Notes: generated by a model not told the origin, from the letters alone. 64,000 nt of DNA from Nocardioides agri (GCF_013778305.1 NZ_JACEIC010000001.1:682001-746000); one strand, 5' to 3'; shown: positions 41,071-49,953, numbered from the stretch's first letter. Translations and numbers: made by a program.

Positions 41071-41117
41071 TCGCCCAACGACGCACGCCCGCCCGGTATT
41101 CCTGCCACCATCCTCGC

Positions 41118-41714
41118 GTGACGCCGCCGACGACGAGAGTCCGTGCCTGGGTCCCCGCGCTGGTCCTGCTGCTCACGGTCGGCCAGCTGGCCGTCGCCGA
41201 GTGGGTGCCGGGCATCGACCGCTTCGCCGACAAGGCCTTCCGCGCCCGGCTGCTGGCCTATCCCCTGCTGATGCTCGTCGCCCCGGCGATCTGGTGGCTG
41301 GCGACCCGGCGCCGTGACCCGCGCCCGGCCCCGCCGTACGGCGCGTTCACGCTGATCATGCTGCCGTTCCTCGTCGACGTGACCGGCAACAGCCTGGACC
41401 TCTACGACTCGCTCGTGTGGTGGGACGACGTCAACCACTTCGTCAACTGGTTCCTCCTGCTGGCCGGCGTCGGCCTGCTGGTCGCCGGGCCGGTGCGGCC
41501 GCGCTGGGCCGTCGTGCTCGTGGTGTGCGGGCTCGGCGCGATCCTCGCGATCGGCTGGGAGGTCGGCGAGTGGTGGACGTTCATCCGCCACGGCACCGAG
41601 ATCGACACCGCCTACGAGGACACCCTCGGCGACGAGGTGCTCGGCACCCTCGGCGCGCTCTGCGCCGGGCTGGCCGTCGCCGTCGGCGGAGGTCGGTCGG
41701 ACACAGTTCGATAA
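41118..41714 (+). CDS. Membrane protein, YjdF/DUF2238-like
   Basis: A 198-residue protein with five to six hydrophobic helices. The charged motifs WWDDVNHFVNWFLLLAGVGL and GWEVGEWWTFIRHGTEIDTA, then EDTLGDEVLGTLGALCAGLA, resemble the pattern of the YjdF/DUF2238 family (Asp-x-x-x-His, then Trp-Glu and Gly-Asp), a group with no established function. The GTG start has only a weak upstream site. It stands alone between the monooxygenase operon and the lacI gene. Confidence 0.7.
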   Translation: MTPPTTRVRAWVPALVLLLTVGQLAVAEWVPGIDRFADKAFRARLLAYPLLMLVAPAIWWLATRRRDPRPAPPYGAFTLIMLPFLVDVTGNSLDLYDSLVWWDDVNHFVNWFLLLAGVGLLVAGPVRPRWAVVLVVCGLGAILAIGWEVGEWWTFIRHGTEIDTAYEDTLGDEVLGTLGALCAGLAVAVGGGRSDTVR

Positions 41715-41739
41715 CGGGACGTCGTCAGCGACCCGCGTG

Positions 41740-41813
41740 CTTGCAGCGGGGCTGGCAGATTTCTGTCGGCGGTTGTCGAGTTCTTGCACAGTTCCATCGG
41801 TTAGATTGCGGCC
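41740..41813 (+). promoter_or_regulatory. Promoter and operator half-sites of the lacI gene
   Basis: TAGATT at 41802-41807 is six bases before the ATG (leaderless). Two heptamers, CTTGCAG at 41740-41746 and CTTGCAC at 41783-41789, precede it. The stretch GTCGAGTTCTTGCA here is repeated in the downstream promoter near 42845, which points to one regulator acting at both places. Confidence 0.55.
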
Positions 41814-42836
41814 ATGACGCGGCGTTTGGCGGAGGTGGCGGCCCGGGCCGGGGTCAGCGAGGCGACGGTGAGCCGCGTGCTCAACAGCAAGCCCGGGGTC
41901 TCCGAGGCCACCCGGCAGACCGTGCTCACCGCCCTCGACGTGCTCGGCTACGAGCGGCCCACCAAGCTCCGTGGCGAGCGGGCCCGGCTGGTGGGCCTGG
42001 TGCTGCCCGAACTGTCGAACCCGATCTTCCCCGCGCTCGCGGAGGTCGTCGGCGCGCTGCTCTCCCAGAACGGCCTGACGCCGGTGCTGTGCACGCAGAT
42101 CAACGAGCCCGGCGCCGAGGCGGCCTACGTCGACATGCTGCTCGAGCAGCAGCAGGTCGCGGGGATCATCTTCGCCGGCGGGCTCTACAGCCAGGCCGAC
42201 GCCGACCACGAGCACTACGACCGACTGGCCCGGCGCAAGCTGCCGGTCGTGCTCATCAACGCAGGCATCGAGCGGCTGCCGTTCCCGAGCGTGGTCTGCG
42301 ACGACGCCAGCGCCGTCGAGCAGGCGATCGACCACCTGCGCGCGCTCGGCCACGAGCGCATCGGCCTGGTCCTCGGGCCGCGCGACCACGAGCCGTCGGT
42401 CCGCAAGCTCGCCGCCGCCCGCGCCCTCCTCGACCTGCCCGACGACCTGGTCGGGCACAGCCAGTTCTCGCTGCAGAGCGGCCAGGCCACGGCCAGCGTG
42501 CTCGTCGGCCGCGGCGCCACCGCGCTGGTCTGCGCGAGCGACCCCATCGCCCTCGGTGCGATCCGGGCGGTGCGCCGGGCCGGCCTGCGGGTGCCGGAGG
42601 ACGTGTCGGTGATCGGGTACGACGACTCGGCGTTCATGTCCTCGGTCGAGCCGCCGCTCACCACGGTCCGGCAGCCGATCGAGGCGATGGGTCGCGCCGC
42701 GGTGGCCGCCCTGCTCACCCAGCTGCGGGGCGAGGACGCCGCCGCCGACGAGCTCCTGTTCGAGCCCGAGCTGGTGGTCCGCCGCTCCACCCGCCCTGCA
42801 AGCGCGAGCCCCGTCGCTGCAAGATCTGAAAGATAA
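41814..42836 (+). CDS. LacI family transcriptional regulator of alpha-glucoside use
   Basis: A 340-residue LacI-type repressor. The helix-turn-helix and hinge are LAEVAARAGVSEATVSRVLN and SKPGVSEATRQTVLTALDVL at residues 4-45. The sugar-binding domain has LVGLVLPELSNPIFPALAEV, GIIFAGGL, ALGHERIGLVLGP and GYDDSAFMSSVEPPLTTVRQ. It precedes the GH13/ABC genes and CTTGCAG heptamers flank it, including two inside its own 3' end. By position it represses the alpha-glucoside genes until a maltose-like inducer binds. The inducer is inferred. Confidence 0.92.
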   Translation: MTRRLAEVAARAGVSEATVSRVLNSKPGVSEATRQTVLTALDVLGYERPTKLRGERARLVGLVLPELSNPIFPALAEVVGALLSQNGLTPVLCTQINEPGAEAAYVDMLLEQQQVAGIIFAGGLYSQADADHEHYDRLARRKLPVVLINAGIERLPFPSVVCDDASAVEQAIDHLRALGHERIGLVLGPRDHEPSVRKLAAARALLDLPDDLVGHSQFSLQSGQATASVLVGRGATALVCASDPIALGAIRAVRRAGLRVPEDVSVIGYDDSAFMSSVEPPLTTVRQPIEAMGRAAVAALLTQLRGEDAAADELLFEPELVVRRSTRPASASPVAARSER

Positions 42837-42883
42837 ATACGTCCTGTCGAGTTCTTGCAGAGGCCTGCAAGCCCTCCTAGCGT
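42796..42883 (+). promoter_or_regulatory. Promoter and LacI operator of the alpha-glucoside operon
   Basis: TTGCAG (-35, 42855-42860), a 17-base spacer and TAGCGT (-10, 42878-42883) form a standard promoter. CTTGCAG-AGGC-CTGCAAG (42854-42871) is a palindrome covering the -35. CTGCAAG occurs twice more at 42796-42802 and 42817-42823, 21 bases apart, two helical turns. CTTGCAG is the heptamer I recall for Streptomyces MalR sites. Confidence 0.72.
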
Positions 42884-42939
42884 TCCCGTCGCCGTCAGCA
42901 CTGTGACGGCCACCACAACCGGGAACGAGGCCCTCCGAC

Positions 42940-44565
42940 GTGAGCACCGACTGGTGGCGGGGCGCCGCCATCTACCAGGTCTACCCACGCAGCTTCTGTG
43001 ACGCCAACGGCGACGGGACCGGCGACCTGGCCGGCGTCCGCACCCGGCTCGCCTACCTCGCCGGGTTGGGCGTGGACGCGCTCTGGTTCACGCCGTGGTA
43101 CCCCTCCCCGATGGCGGACGGCGGCTACGACGTCGCCGACTACCGCGCGATCGACCCGCTGTTCGGCGACCTCGCCGAGGCCGAGGCGCTCATCAGCGAC
43201 GCCGCCGCGGTCGGCATCCGGATCATCATCGACGTCGTCCCCAACCACGTCTCGGACCAGCACGCGTGGTTCCAGGCGGCGCTCGCGGCCGGGCCTGGCT
43301 CTCCCGAGCGCGAGCGCTTCTGGTTCCGCGCCGGCCGGGGCGAGGACGGCGAGCTGCCGCCGAACGGCTGGGTCTCCGAGTTCGGCGGGCCGGCCTGGTC
43401 CCGGGTCGTCGGCCCGGACGGCACCCCCGAGCAGTGGTACCTCCACCTGTTCGCCCCCGGGCAGCCGGACCTCAACTGGGGCCACCCGGACGTCATCGAG
43501 GACCACGAGCAGACGCTCCGCTTCTGGTTCGACCGGGGCGTCGCCGGCATCCGGATCGACTCGGCCGCGCTCGTCGCCAAGGACGAGCGGCTGCCCGAGG
43601 TGCCGGGCACGCCGCTGCCCGGCGAGCACCCGTACGTCGACCGCGAGGACCTTCAGGACATCTACCGCTCCTGGCGCCAGATCGCCGAGTCCTACGGGCC
43701 GGACCGGGTGCTCATCGGCGAGCTGTGGCTTCCCGACGCCGAGCGGTTCGCCCGGTTCCTGCGTCCGGGCGTCCTGCACTCGGCGTTCAACTTCGACTAC
43801 ATGTCCTCCCCCTGGGACGCCAAGGCCCTGCGTGCCTCCATCGAGCAGACGCTGGCGGTCCACGACGGGGTCGGCGCGCCGGCGACGTGGGTGCTCTCCA
43901 ACCACGACGTGACGCGGCCGGTGACCCGCTACGGCCGTGAGGACACCGCGTTCGCGTTCGACACCAAGCGGTTCGGCACGCCGACCGACCTCGAGCTCGG
44001 GGCCCGCCGGGCTCGCGCGGCGGCGCTGCTGGCGATGGCGCTCCCCGGCGCCTACTACCTCTTCCAGGGCGAGGAGCTCGGCCTCCCCGAGGCCGACATC
44101 CCGGTGGAGCGCATCGAGGACCCGATGCACGCGCGATCCGGCGGGGTCGACCCCGGACGGGACGGCTGTCGCGTGCCGTTCCCCTGGTCGGGCACCGAGC
44201 CGCCCTACGGCTTCAGCCCCCGGCCGGTCGACACGTGGTTGCCGCAGCCGGCGGGCTGGGGCGACCGCACCGCGGCAGCACAGGCCGGTGACCCCGGCTC
44301 GATGCTGGCGCTCTACCGCACCGCCCTGCGGCTGCGGCGGGACGTGCCCGAGCTCGGCGCCGGGCACGACGAGGCGCGGTTCCACTGGCTCGACCTCGGC
44401 GCGGACGTCATCGCGTTCGGTCGCGGCGAGCGGTTCGTCTGCGTCAGCAACCTCTCGGGAGCCCCGGTGGACCTGCCCCGCGCGGTCCGGCTCCACCTGA
44501 GCAGCGCACCCCTCGTCGACGGGCAGCTGCCCGTCGACGCCACGGCCTGGCTGGACCTGGGCTGA
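42940..44565 (+). CDS. GH13 alpha-glucosidase
   Basis: A 541-residue glycoside hydrolase family 13 enzyme, cytoplasmic, splitting imported alpha-glucosides such as maltose or trehalose-like sugars. The four conserved regions are clear: DVVPNHVSDQHAWF (I), GIRIDSAALVA with the nucleophile Asp (II), LIGELWLPDAERF with the acid Glu (III) and LSNHDVTRPVTRYG (IV). The start WWRGAAIYQVYPRSFCDANG and the HLFAPGQPDLNWGHPDV stretch are typical of alpha-1,4-glucosidases. No signal peptide. It is the first gene of the regulated operon. Confidence 0.94.
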   Translation: MSTDWWRGAAIYQVYPRSFCDANGDGTGDLAGVRTRLAYLAGLGVDALWFTPWYPSPMADGGYDVADYRAIDPLFGDLAEAEALISDAAAVGIRIIIDVVPNHVSDQHAWFQAALAAGPGSPERERFWFRAGRGEDGELPPNGWVSEFGGPAWSRVVGPDGTPEQWYLHLFAPGQPDLNWGHPDVIEDHEQTLRFWFDRGVAGIRIDSAALVAKDERLPEVPGTPLPGEHPYVDREDLQDIYRSWRQIAESYGPDRVLIGELWLPDAERFARFLRPGVLHSAFNFDYMSSPWDAKALRASIEQTLAVHDGVGAPATWVLSNHDVTRPVTRYGREDTAFAFDTKRFGTPTDLELGARRARAAALLAMALPGAYYLFQGEELGLPEADIPVERIEDPMHARSGGVDPGRDGCRVPFPWSGTEPPYGFSPRPVDTWLPQPAGWGDRTAAAQAGDPGSMLALYRTALRLRRDVPELGAGHDEARFHWLDLGADVIAFGRGERFVCVSNLSGAPVDLPRAVRLHLSSAPLVDGQLPVDATAWLDLG

Positions 44566-44611
44566 CCCGCACCACCCCGGCACCACCACATCCACCATCA
44601 AGGAGTCACCC

Positions 44612-45988
44612 ATGAGGAACCACCGGCGGCGCGGCCTCACCGCGCTGGCGACCATCGCCTCCCTCGCCACCGTGTCCGTGCTCGCGACCGCCTGCGGCAG
44701 CGACGACGACAAGGATTCCGAGAGCGACGGCAAGGTGCACATCACCGTCGAGGGCTGGCGGCCCGGGGACGAGCAGGGCACCATCGACGCGGTCAACAAG
44801 CAGGCCGCGGCGTTCATGAAGGACAACCCCGACATCATCGTCGAGCCGATCGAGTGGGAGTGGAACGCCGAGACGTTCTCGACCCAGCTCGCGGGCGACC
44901 AGCTGCCGACGACGTTCCGGGTGCCCTTCACCGACACCAAGGGGCTCGCCGAGCGGCAGCAGATCGCCGACGTGACCGACTACGTCAACGAGCTGCCCTA
45001 CGCCGAGGACTTCAACCCCAGCGTCCTCGCCGCCGCCCAGGGCACCGACGGCAAGATCTACGGCCTGCCGACCGACGTCTACGGCGTCGGCCTGCACTAC
45101 AGCCGGGCGCTGTTCGAGAAGGCGGGTCTCGACCCGGACCAGCCCCCGACGACGTGGGACGAGGTCCGTGAGGACGCCCAGGCGATCGCCGAGAAGACCG
45201 GGCAGGCCGGCTACGTGCAGATGACCTCCAACAACACCGGCGGCTGGATGCTCACGACGCTGACCTACGCGCTCGGCGGGCGGATGGAGTCCGAGGACGG
45301 CGCGACGGCCAGCATCGACAACGACGCCACCCGTGAGGGGCTCGAGCTCCTGCACGACATGAAGTGGGACGACCAGTCGATGGGCAAGAACACCAACTTC
45401 GAGTGGGGCACCATCAACGAGGCGTTCGCCGCCGGCAAGATCGGCATGTACATGTCCGGCTCCGACGTCTACAACGCGCTGGTCACCACCAACCAGATCG
45501 ACCCCGACGACTACGGGCTCGCGGCGCTGCCGCTCTCGGACAGCGCTGACGCGGGCATCCTCGGCGGCGGCTCGGTCGCGGCGGTCAGCGCCAAGGCCAG
45601 CCCGGAGGAGCAGGAGGCCGCGGTGAAGTGGAACGACTTCTACCGCGAGCGCAAGAACTACGACCCGGACGCCGCGGTCGCCGACGCGAAGGTGCTCGCC
45701 GAGAGCGACCAGCCGATCGGCACCCCGACGCTGCCGATCTTCGACCAGGAGACCTGGCAGGCCGTCGAGGACGCCAAGGCCGAGTACGTCAACGTGCCCC
45801 AGGACCAGATGACCTCCTTCACCGAGGGCGTCTTCTCGCAGACGCTGATCCCCGAGCCCGCCTCGCACACGCAGGAGGTCTACGGGATCCTCGATTCGAT
45901 CGTCCAGAAGGTCCTCACCGACGAGGGCGCCGACATCGACGCGCTGCTCGCCGACGGCAACGAGCAGGTCCAGGCACTGCTCGGCTGA
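44612..45988 (+). CDS. Sugar ABC transporter substrate-binding lipoprotein
   Basis: A 458-residue extracellular binding protein of the CUT1 family. The lipobox is LATAC at about residues 24-28 (the signal runs LTALATIASLATVSVLATAC), so it is anchored to the membrane by a lipid. VHITVEGWRPGDEQGTIDAV starts the first lobe; AAFMKDNPDIIVEPIEWEW, YGLPTDVYGVGLHYSRALFE and FAAGKIGMYMSGSDVYNALV follow. An AAGGAG site precedes the ATG. A strong stem-loop after the stop may raise its mRNA level over the permeases. Confidence 0.93.
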   Translation: MRNHRRRGLTALATIASLATVSVLATACGSDDDKDSESDGKVHITVEGWRPGDEQGTIDAVNKQAAAFMKDNPDIIVEPIEWEWNAETFSTQLAGDQLPTTFRVPFTDTKGLAERQQIADVTDYVNELPYAEDFNPSVLAAAQGTDGKIYGLPTDVYGVGLHYSRALFEKAGLDPDQPPTTWDEVREDAQAIAEKTGQAGYVQMTSNNTGGWMLTTLTYALGGRMESEDGATASIDNDATREGLELLHDMKWDDQSMGKNTNFEWGTINEAFAAGKIGMYMSGSDVYNALVTTNQIDPDDYGLAALPLSDSADAGILGGGSVAAVSAKASPEEQEAAVKWNDFYRERKNYDPDAAVADAKVLAESDQPIGTPTLPIFDQETWQAVEDAKAEYVNVPQDQMTSFTEGVFSQTLIPEPASHTQEVYGILDSIVQKVLTDEGADIDALLADGNEQVQALLG

Positions 45989-45995
45989 CCCAGCT

Positions 45996-46038
45996 CCGGG
46001 CCGGCCGGGGTGTTCCTCGACGACCCCGGCCGGCCCGG
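45996..46038 (+). promoter_or_regulatory. Intercistronic stem-loop after the binding-protein gene
   Basis: Two perfect 16-bp arms (45996-46011 and 46023-46038), nearly all G and C, around an 11-base loop. It lies between the binding-protein stop and the permease start and has no T run. In malE-malF systems such hairpins stabilise the upstream message; partial termination is the alternative. Confidence 0.8.
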
Positions 46039-46062
46039 CCCCATCTCGTGTGAAAGGTGATC

Positions 46063-46953
46063 ATGACCGCGTACCTGGCGCGCGTGCGTGGCTCAGCCGC
46101 CACCATCGCGTTCCTGCTGCCGATGCTGCTCGTCTTCGGCCTCTTCTCCTGGTGGCCGATCGTGCGCTCGGTCGTCATGAGCATGCAGCAGACCAACCTC
46201 GTCACCCCGGCGGAGTTCGTCGGCCCCGACAACTTCCGCGCCGTGCTCGCCGACCCGCTCCTGTCGACCGCGGTGCAGAACACCATCTGGTTCGCGGTGC
46301 TCGCGCTGGTGATCGGCTACCCGGTGCCGCTGATGCTGGCGGTGGTCATGAGCGACGTACGCCGGGCGCGGGGGCTCTACTCGCTGCTCGCCTACCTGCC
46401 GGTCGTGATCCCGCCGGCGGTCGCGGTGCTGCTGTGGCGCTTCTTCTACGACGCCGAGGAGACCGGTGTCTTCAACACCATCCTCGGCTGGTTCGGCCTC
46501 GGCCCGGTGCCCTGGCTGGAGGACCCGTCGTGGGCGATGCCGTCCCTGGTCATCGAGGCCACGTGGGCCGCGGCCGGCGGCACGGTGATCATCTACCTGG
46601 CCGCGCTGGTCTCGGTGCCGCCGGAGCTCTACGACGCTGCCGAGGTCGACGGTGCCGGCATCCTGCGCAAGGTCTGGCACGTCACCGTGCCCCACCTGCG
46701 GGGCGTCATGCTGATCACCCTGATCCTGCAGGTCATCGGGACCGCACAGGTGTTCCTGGAGCCCTACCTCTTCACCGACGGCGGCCCGGACAACGCGACG
46801 CTGACCGTGCTGCTGCTCGTCTACGACTACGCGTTCGCGAACACGACCGGCGGTGACTACGGCAAGGCCACGGCGCTCAGCCTGATGCTCGCCGCCACGC
46901 TGGCACTGCTGTCGGTGGCCTACTTCCGCCTGACCCGGAGGTGGTCGGAGTGA
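46063..46953 (+). CDS. Sugar ABC transporter permease (MalF type)
   Basis: A 296-residue inner-membrane permease with six helices. The EAA loop that contacts the ATPase reads YDAAEVDGAGILRKVWHVTV followed by PHLRG. First helix AATIAFLLPMLLVFGLFSWW; SLLAYLPVVIPPAVAVLLW is in the middle. The ATG at 46063 is six to seven bases after GAAAGG; the GTG two codons before is less well placed. It pairs with the next permease (GTGA overlap). Confidence 0.92.
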   Translation: MTAYLARVRGSAATIAFLLPMLLVFGLFSWWPIVRSVVMSMQQTNLVTPAEFVGPDNFRAVLADPLLSTAVQNTIWFAVLALVIGYPVPLMLAVVMSDVRRARGLYSLLAYLPVVIPPAVAVLLWRFFYDAEETGVFNTILGWFGLGPVPWLEDPSWAMPSLVIEATWAAAGGTVIIYLAALVSVPPELYDAAEVDGAGILRKVWHVTVPHLRGVMLITLILQVIGTAQVFLEPYLFTDGGPDNATLTVLLLVYDYAFANTTGGDYGKATALSLMLAATLALLSVAYFRLTRRWSE

Positions 46954-47933
46954 GCACGCTCCTCCAGCACACCCCCGACCTCGAACCGGAGCCCGAGGCC
47001 GACCTCGCCGGCCCGGCCCCGCGCCGTGGCCGCCGCGCACGTCGTACGGCGCCGGACGGCGAGACCCGCACGATCACCTCGGCGTTCGAGCGCCGGCGTC
47101 CGCTCACCCGGGCGACGCGCGCGCTTCTCAACGGCGGTCTGCTCGTGTTCCTCATCATCGTGTGCCTGGGGCCGATCCTGTGGCTCGCGAAGTCGGCGAT
47201 CACCCCGACCCAGGACACGCTGCGCTACCCGCTGGCGCTGTGGCCCAACGGCACGGACTGGGAGAACCTGCGCACGGCGTGGGTCGACATCGACCTCAAG
47301 CTCTACTTCTGGAACACGGTGGTCATCGCCCTCGGCTCGTGGGCGGTGCAGATGGTCGTCGCCGTGACCGGCGGCTACGCGCTCTCGATCCTGCGTCCCC
47401 GCGGATCCCGGGTCATCTACGCCCTGGTGCTCTCGACGATGTTCGTGCCAGCGGTCGTGCTGCTGGTGCCGCTCTACCTGACGGTCCTCGACGTGCCGTT
47501 CGTCCACTGGAACCTCGTCAACACGTTCTGGGGTGCGTTCCTCCCCGCGGGCGCGTCGGCGTTCAACGTGGCGATCGTCAAGCGCTTCTTCGACAACCTG
47601 CCGCGCGAGATCATCGACGCCGCTCGCGTCGACGGCTGCGGCGACTTCCGGCTGTTCTTCAGCATCGTGCTGCCGATGTCGCGGCCGGTGCTCGGCGTGG
47701 TGTCGGTGTTCGCGGTGCTGGCGGCGTGGAAGGACTTCGTCTGGCCGCTCGTCGTGCTGCCCGACCCGGCGAAGCAGCCGCTGTCGGTCCGGCTCCCCCG
47801 GCTCGCCGCCGTGACCGAGCTGGACGTCGTGCTCGCGGCGCTGCTGATCTCGTGCGCGCTGCCGATCGTGTTCTTCGTCGTCTTCCAGCGCCTGTTCCTG
47901 CGCGGCGGGCTCGAGGGTGCGGTGAAGGGCTGA
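46950..47933 (+). CDS. Sugar ABC transporter permease (MalG type)
   Basis: A 327-residue permease. A ~60-residue cytoplasmic N-terminal extension, acidic and then basic (LEPEPEADLAGPAPRRGRRA), precedes six helices. The EAA loop is IDAARVDGCGDFRLFFSIVL followed by PMSRP. The GTG overlaps the stop of the first permease (GTGA). No ATP-binding subunit gene follows; such actinomycete operons share one ATPase (MsiK) encoded elsewhere. Confidence 0.92.
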   Translation: MSTLLQHTPDLEPEPEADLAGPAPRRGRRARRTAPDGETRTITSAFERRRPLTRATRALLNGGLLVFLIIVCLGPILWLAKSAITPTQDTLRYPLALWPNGTDWENLRTAWVDIDLKLYFWNTVVIALGSWAVQMVVAVTGGYALSILRPRGSRVIYALVLSTMFVPAVVLLVPLYLTVLDVPFVHWNLVNTFWGAFLPAGASAFNVAIVKRFFDNLPREIIDAARVDGCGDFRLFFSIVLPMSRPVLGVVSVFAVLAAWKDFVWPLVVLPDPAKQPLSVRLPRLAAVTELDVVLAALLISCALPIVFFVVFQRLFLRGGLEGAVKG

Positions 47934-47940
47934 GCCCGGC

Positions 47941-48546
47941 TCAATCGCGGGGAGTCGCGACGACGACCACGTTGCTGAGGTAGCGCTCGCCGTCCCAGTC
48001 CTCGCAGGTGATCAGCACGAGCCGGCCCGGCACGTCCTGGCTGAAGAGCCTCGTCGCGTCATCGGCGACCCGGCCCTTGCTGTAGACGTGCATCGACCGG
48101 ACGACGTACCGGAACCGCCCAGCCTTCGTGCCCACCACGACGGTGTCGCCGCGGCGGAGCGTCTCGAGGTCGTCGAGGGCACCGCCCCCGGTGTGCACCG
48201 TGTGCCCGGTCACCAGCACGCTGCCCTCGGCGTCGCCCGGACGGGCGCCGTCGGCCCACCAGCCCAGCCGGCTCGGGTCCGAGGGTGGCACCAGGGTGCC
48301 GTCCGGTGCGCGCACCGGGAGCACCGGCGCGTCGACGTCCAAGGCCGGGATCAGCACGCGCCGAGGTGCGCCCGGCGTCCGCGGCGCGCGCACCGGGGTC
48401 GCCGTCGCGCCCTGGCCCGGAGCCGGCGACGCCGCCGTCGCCGGCCGGGTGCCGTCCGCGGATCCGCCGCTCGCCCACCAGGCGCCCCCCGCGGCCGCCA
48501 GCACCAGGCCGGCGGCCGCGAGGACGATCCGAGGCGCGTCAGGCAC
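47941..48546 (-). CDS. Class F-like sortase
   Basis: A 201-residue membrane-anchored transpeptidase. An N-terminal helix (PRIVLAAAGLVLAAAGGAWW) anchors it. The sortase fold begins PRRVLIPALDVDAPVLPV; the catalytic His is in VLVTGHTVHTGGGALDDL (about residue 110), Cys in RLVLITCEDWDG (about 182) and Arg in GERYLSNVVVVA. The GTG overlaps the end of the upstream surface-protein gene by 8 bases, so enzyme and probable substrate are made together. The assignment to class F is from the short length and compact active-site spacing. Confidence 0.87.
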   Translation of the reverse strand: MPDAPRIVLAAAGLVLAAAGGAWWASGGSADGTRPATAASPAPGQGATATPVRAPRTPGAPRRVLIPALDVDAPVLPVRAPDGTLVPPSDPSRLGWWADGARPGDAEGSVLVTGHTVHTGGGALDDLETLRRGDTVVVGTKAGRFRYVVRSMHVYSKGRVADDATRLFSQDVPGRLVLITCEDWDGERYLSNVVVVATPRD

Positions 48547-49747
48547 GGGTCCGGCGCGCCGCGAAGGCGGCGCCGACGAGGACCGCGCCGCCCGCCAGCA
48601 GGACGAGCGCCAGCGGCGAACGTGCCCACTCCGGCAGTGCGCCCTCCTCACCGGCGTCGACGGCCGTCGGCACGTCCGTCGCGTCGGAGCTCGAGCCGGT
48701 CGTGGAGCCCGTCGTCGAGCCGGTCGCCGTGTCGGTCTGGGGCACGGTGTCGGCCTCGGTGTTGCTCTCGGTGTTGCTCTCGGTGCTGGTCTCCGTGGCG
48801 GTCTCCCCAGCGGCCCCCGTGTCGGCGCGGACGGTGTCCGTGTCGGTCGACGTGTCCGTGCCCGTCGCCGTGTTGGTTCCGGGCACCGTCCCCGCCTCGG
48901 TGCCGGTGCCGGTGGTGGGCGCGGGGCCCGTGTCACCGGTGACCCCGGTCGTGGCCGGGACGGGCGCACAGGGCTGGACCCAGAAGACCTTGGTCTTCGT
49001 GTCGTTGCCCAGGGAGCGCGGCGTGGCGACCGTGAGCTTGACGTGGTAGCCCTGCTTGGGGTGCGGAGCCCCGCCGCTGAACGTCAGCGCGTACGCCTGA
49101 CGGCCGTCCAGGTCCGTGCCACCGCCGGCGGCGTCGCCGCCCACGAAGACCTGGCTCGGCGACGTGCCACCGATGGTGACGTCGCTCGTCGGCGCCTGCG
49201 GCGTGAACGTCACGGTCGAGACGACGTCCGCGCCCGCGTCGTACCCGAACCACTCCACGTCGAGGATGCAGCCGGGGTGCGGGTTGTTGCTCGGGTGGCC
49301 GACGGCGTCGGCCGGGCCGGCGATCTTGACGGTGCCGTTGTTGCCCGGAGGGTTGCCGGTGGCGCCCGTGCCCTTGTCGCCGCTCTTGTCCCTGCCCTTG
49401 TCCCTGCCCTTGTCGCCCTGGTCACCGCCGGTGCCCGGCGCCTTCGGCTGGGGCTTGGCCTGGCCGGGCGCGTGCGCGTGCCCCTTCGCCTTGCCCTGGT
49501 CCTGGCCGGCGCTCGGCGCGGCGGCCGGGCCCTGCGGCGCGGCCGGGGCCGGGGTCGCCGCCTGGCTCGGGGCCTGGCTGGGGGCGGCGTGGCCCGGCGC
49601 GCTGGCCGAGGCGCCGTGGCTCTCGCCCGAGTGGCCGGGTTCCCCCGTCGGGTCCGCGAAGGCGGCGCCAGCGAGCGGGCCGCACGTCAGGGTCATGAGG
49701 GTCGCCACGCCCGCGAGGGCGAGGCCATGTTGCGTCCGGGAAGTCAT
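48539..49747 (-). CDS. Surface protein, probable sortase substrate
   Basis: A 402-residue exported protein. Signal peptide at residues 1-31 (GVATLMTLTCGPLAGAAFA). A Pro/Ala/Gly/Lys-rich stretch with DKGRDKGRDK repeats follows. The central ~130 residues form a likely beta domain with a possible disulfide: HPGCILDVEWFGYDAGADVV near its start and KVFWVQPCAPVPATTG at its end. A Thr/Ser/Glu-rich stalk (TESNTESNTEAD) leads to DVPTAVDAGEEG, a hydrophobic helix (PLALVLLAGGAVLVGAAFAA) and RRTRA. This has sorting-signal architecture with VPTAV in the LPXTG place. Function of the displayed domain unknown. Confidence 0.8.
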   Translation of the reverse strand: MTSRTQHGLALAGVATLMTLTCGPLAGAAFADPTGEPGHSGESHGASASAPGHAAPSQAPSQAATPAPAAPQGPAAAPSAGQDQGKAKGHAHAPGQAKPQPKAPGTGGDQGDKGRDKGRDKSGDKGTGATGNPPGNNGTVKIAGPADAVGHPSNNPHPGCILDVEWFGYDAGADVVSTVTFTPQAPTSDVTIGGTSPSQVFVGGDAAGGGTDLDGRQAYALTFSGGAPHPKQGYHVKLTVATPRSLGNDTKTKVFWVQPCAPVPATTGVTGDTGPAPTTGTGTEAGTVPGTNTATGTDTSTDTDTVRADTGAAGETATETSTESNTESNTEADTVPQTDTATGSTTGSTTGSSSDATDVPTAVDAGEEGALPEWARSPLALVLLAGGAVLVGAAFAARRTRA

Positions 49748-49953
49748 CGTCAGTCACGCTCCGTCATCCTGGGGGTCGTCAAGACGACCCCGTGTCCCCA
49801 CATCGGCCGACCGGCGGTTGCCGTGTGCCGTGCGAGTGGGGTGCCCACTACGACGGGGCTGTCCGGGCTGGACTAGACCGGGGATAGATCACCCGTAACT
49901 CCGCGCATGCGCGCGCGTTGGACAGGGATCGTTTCGGGGCGGCCGTCCCTCTC

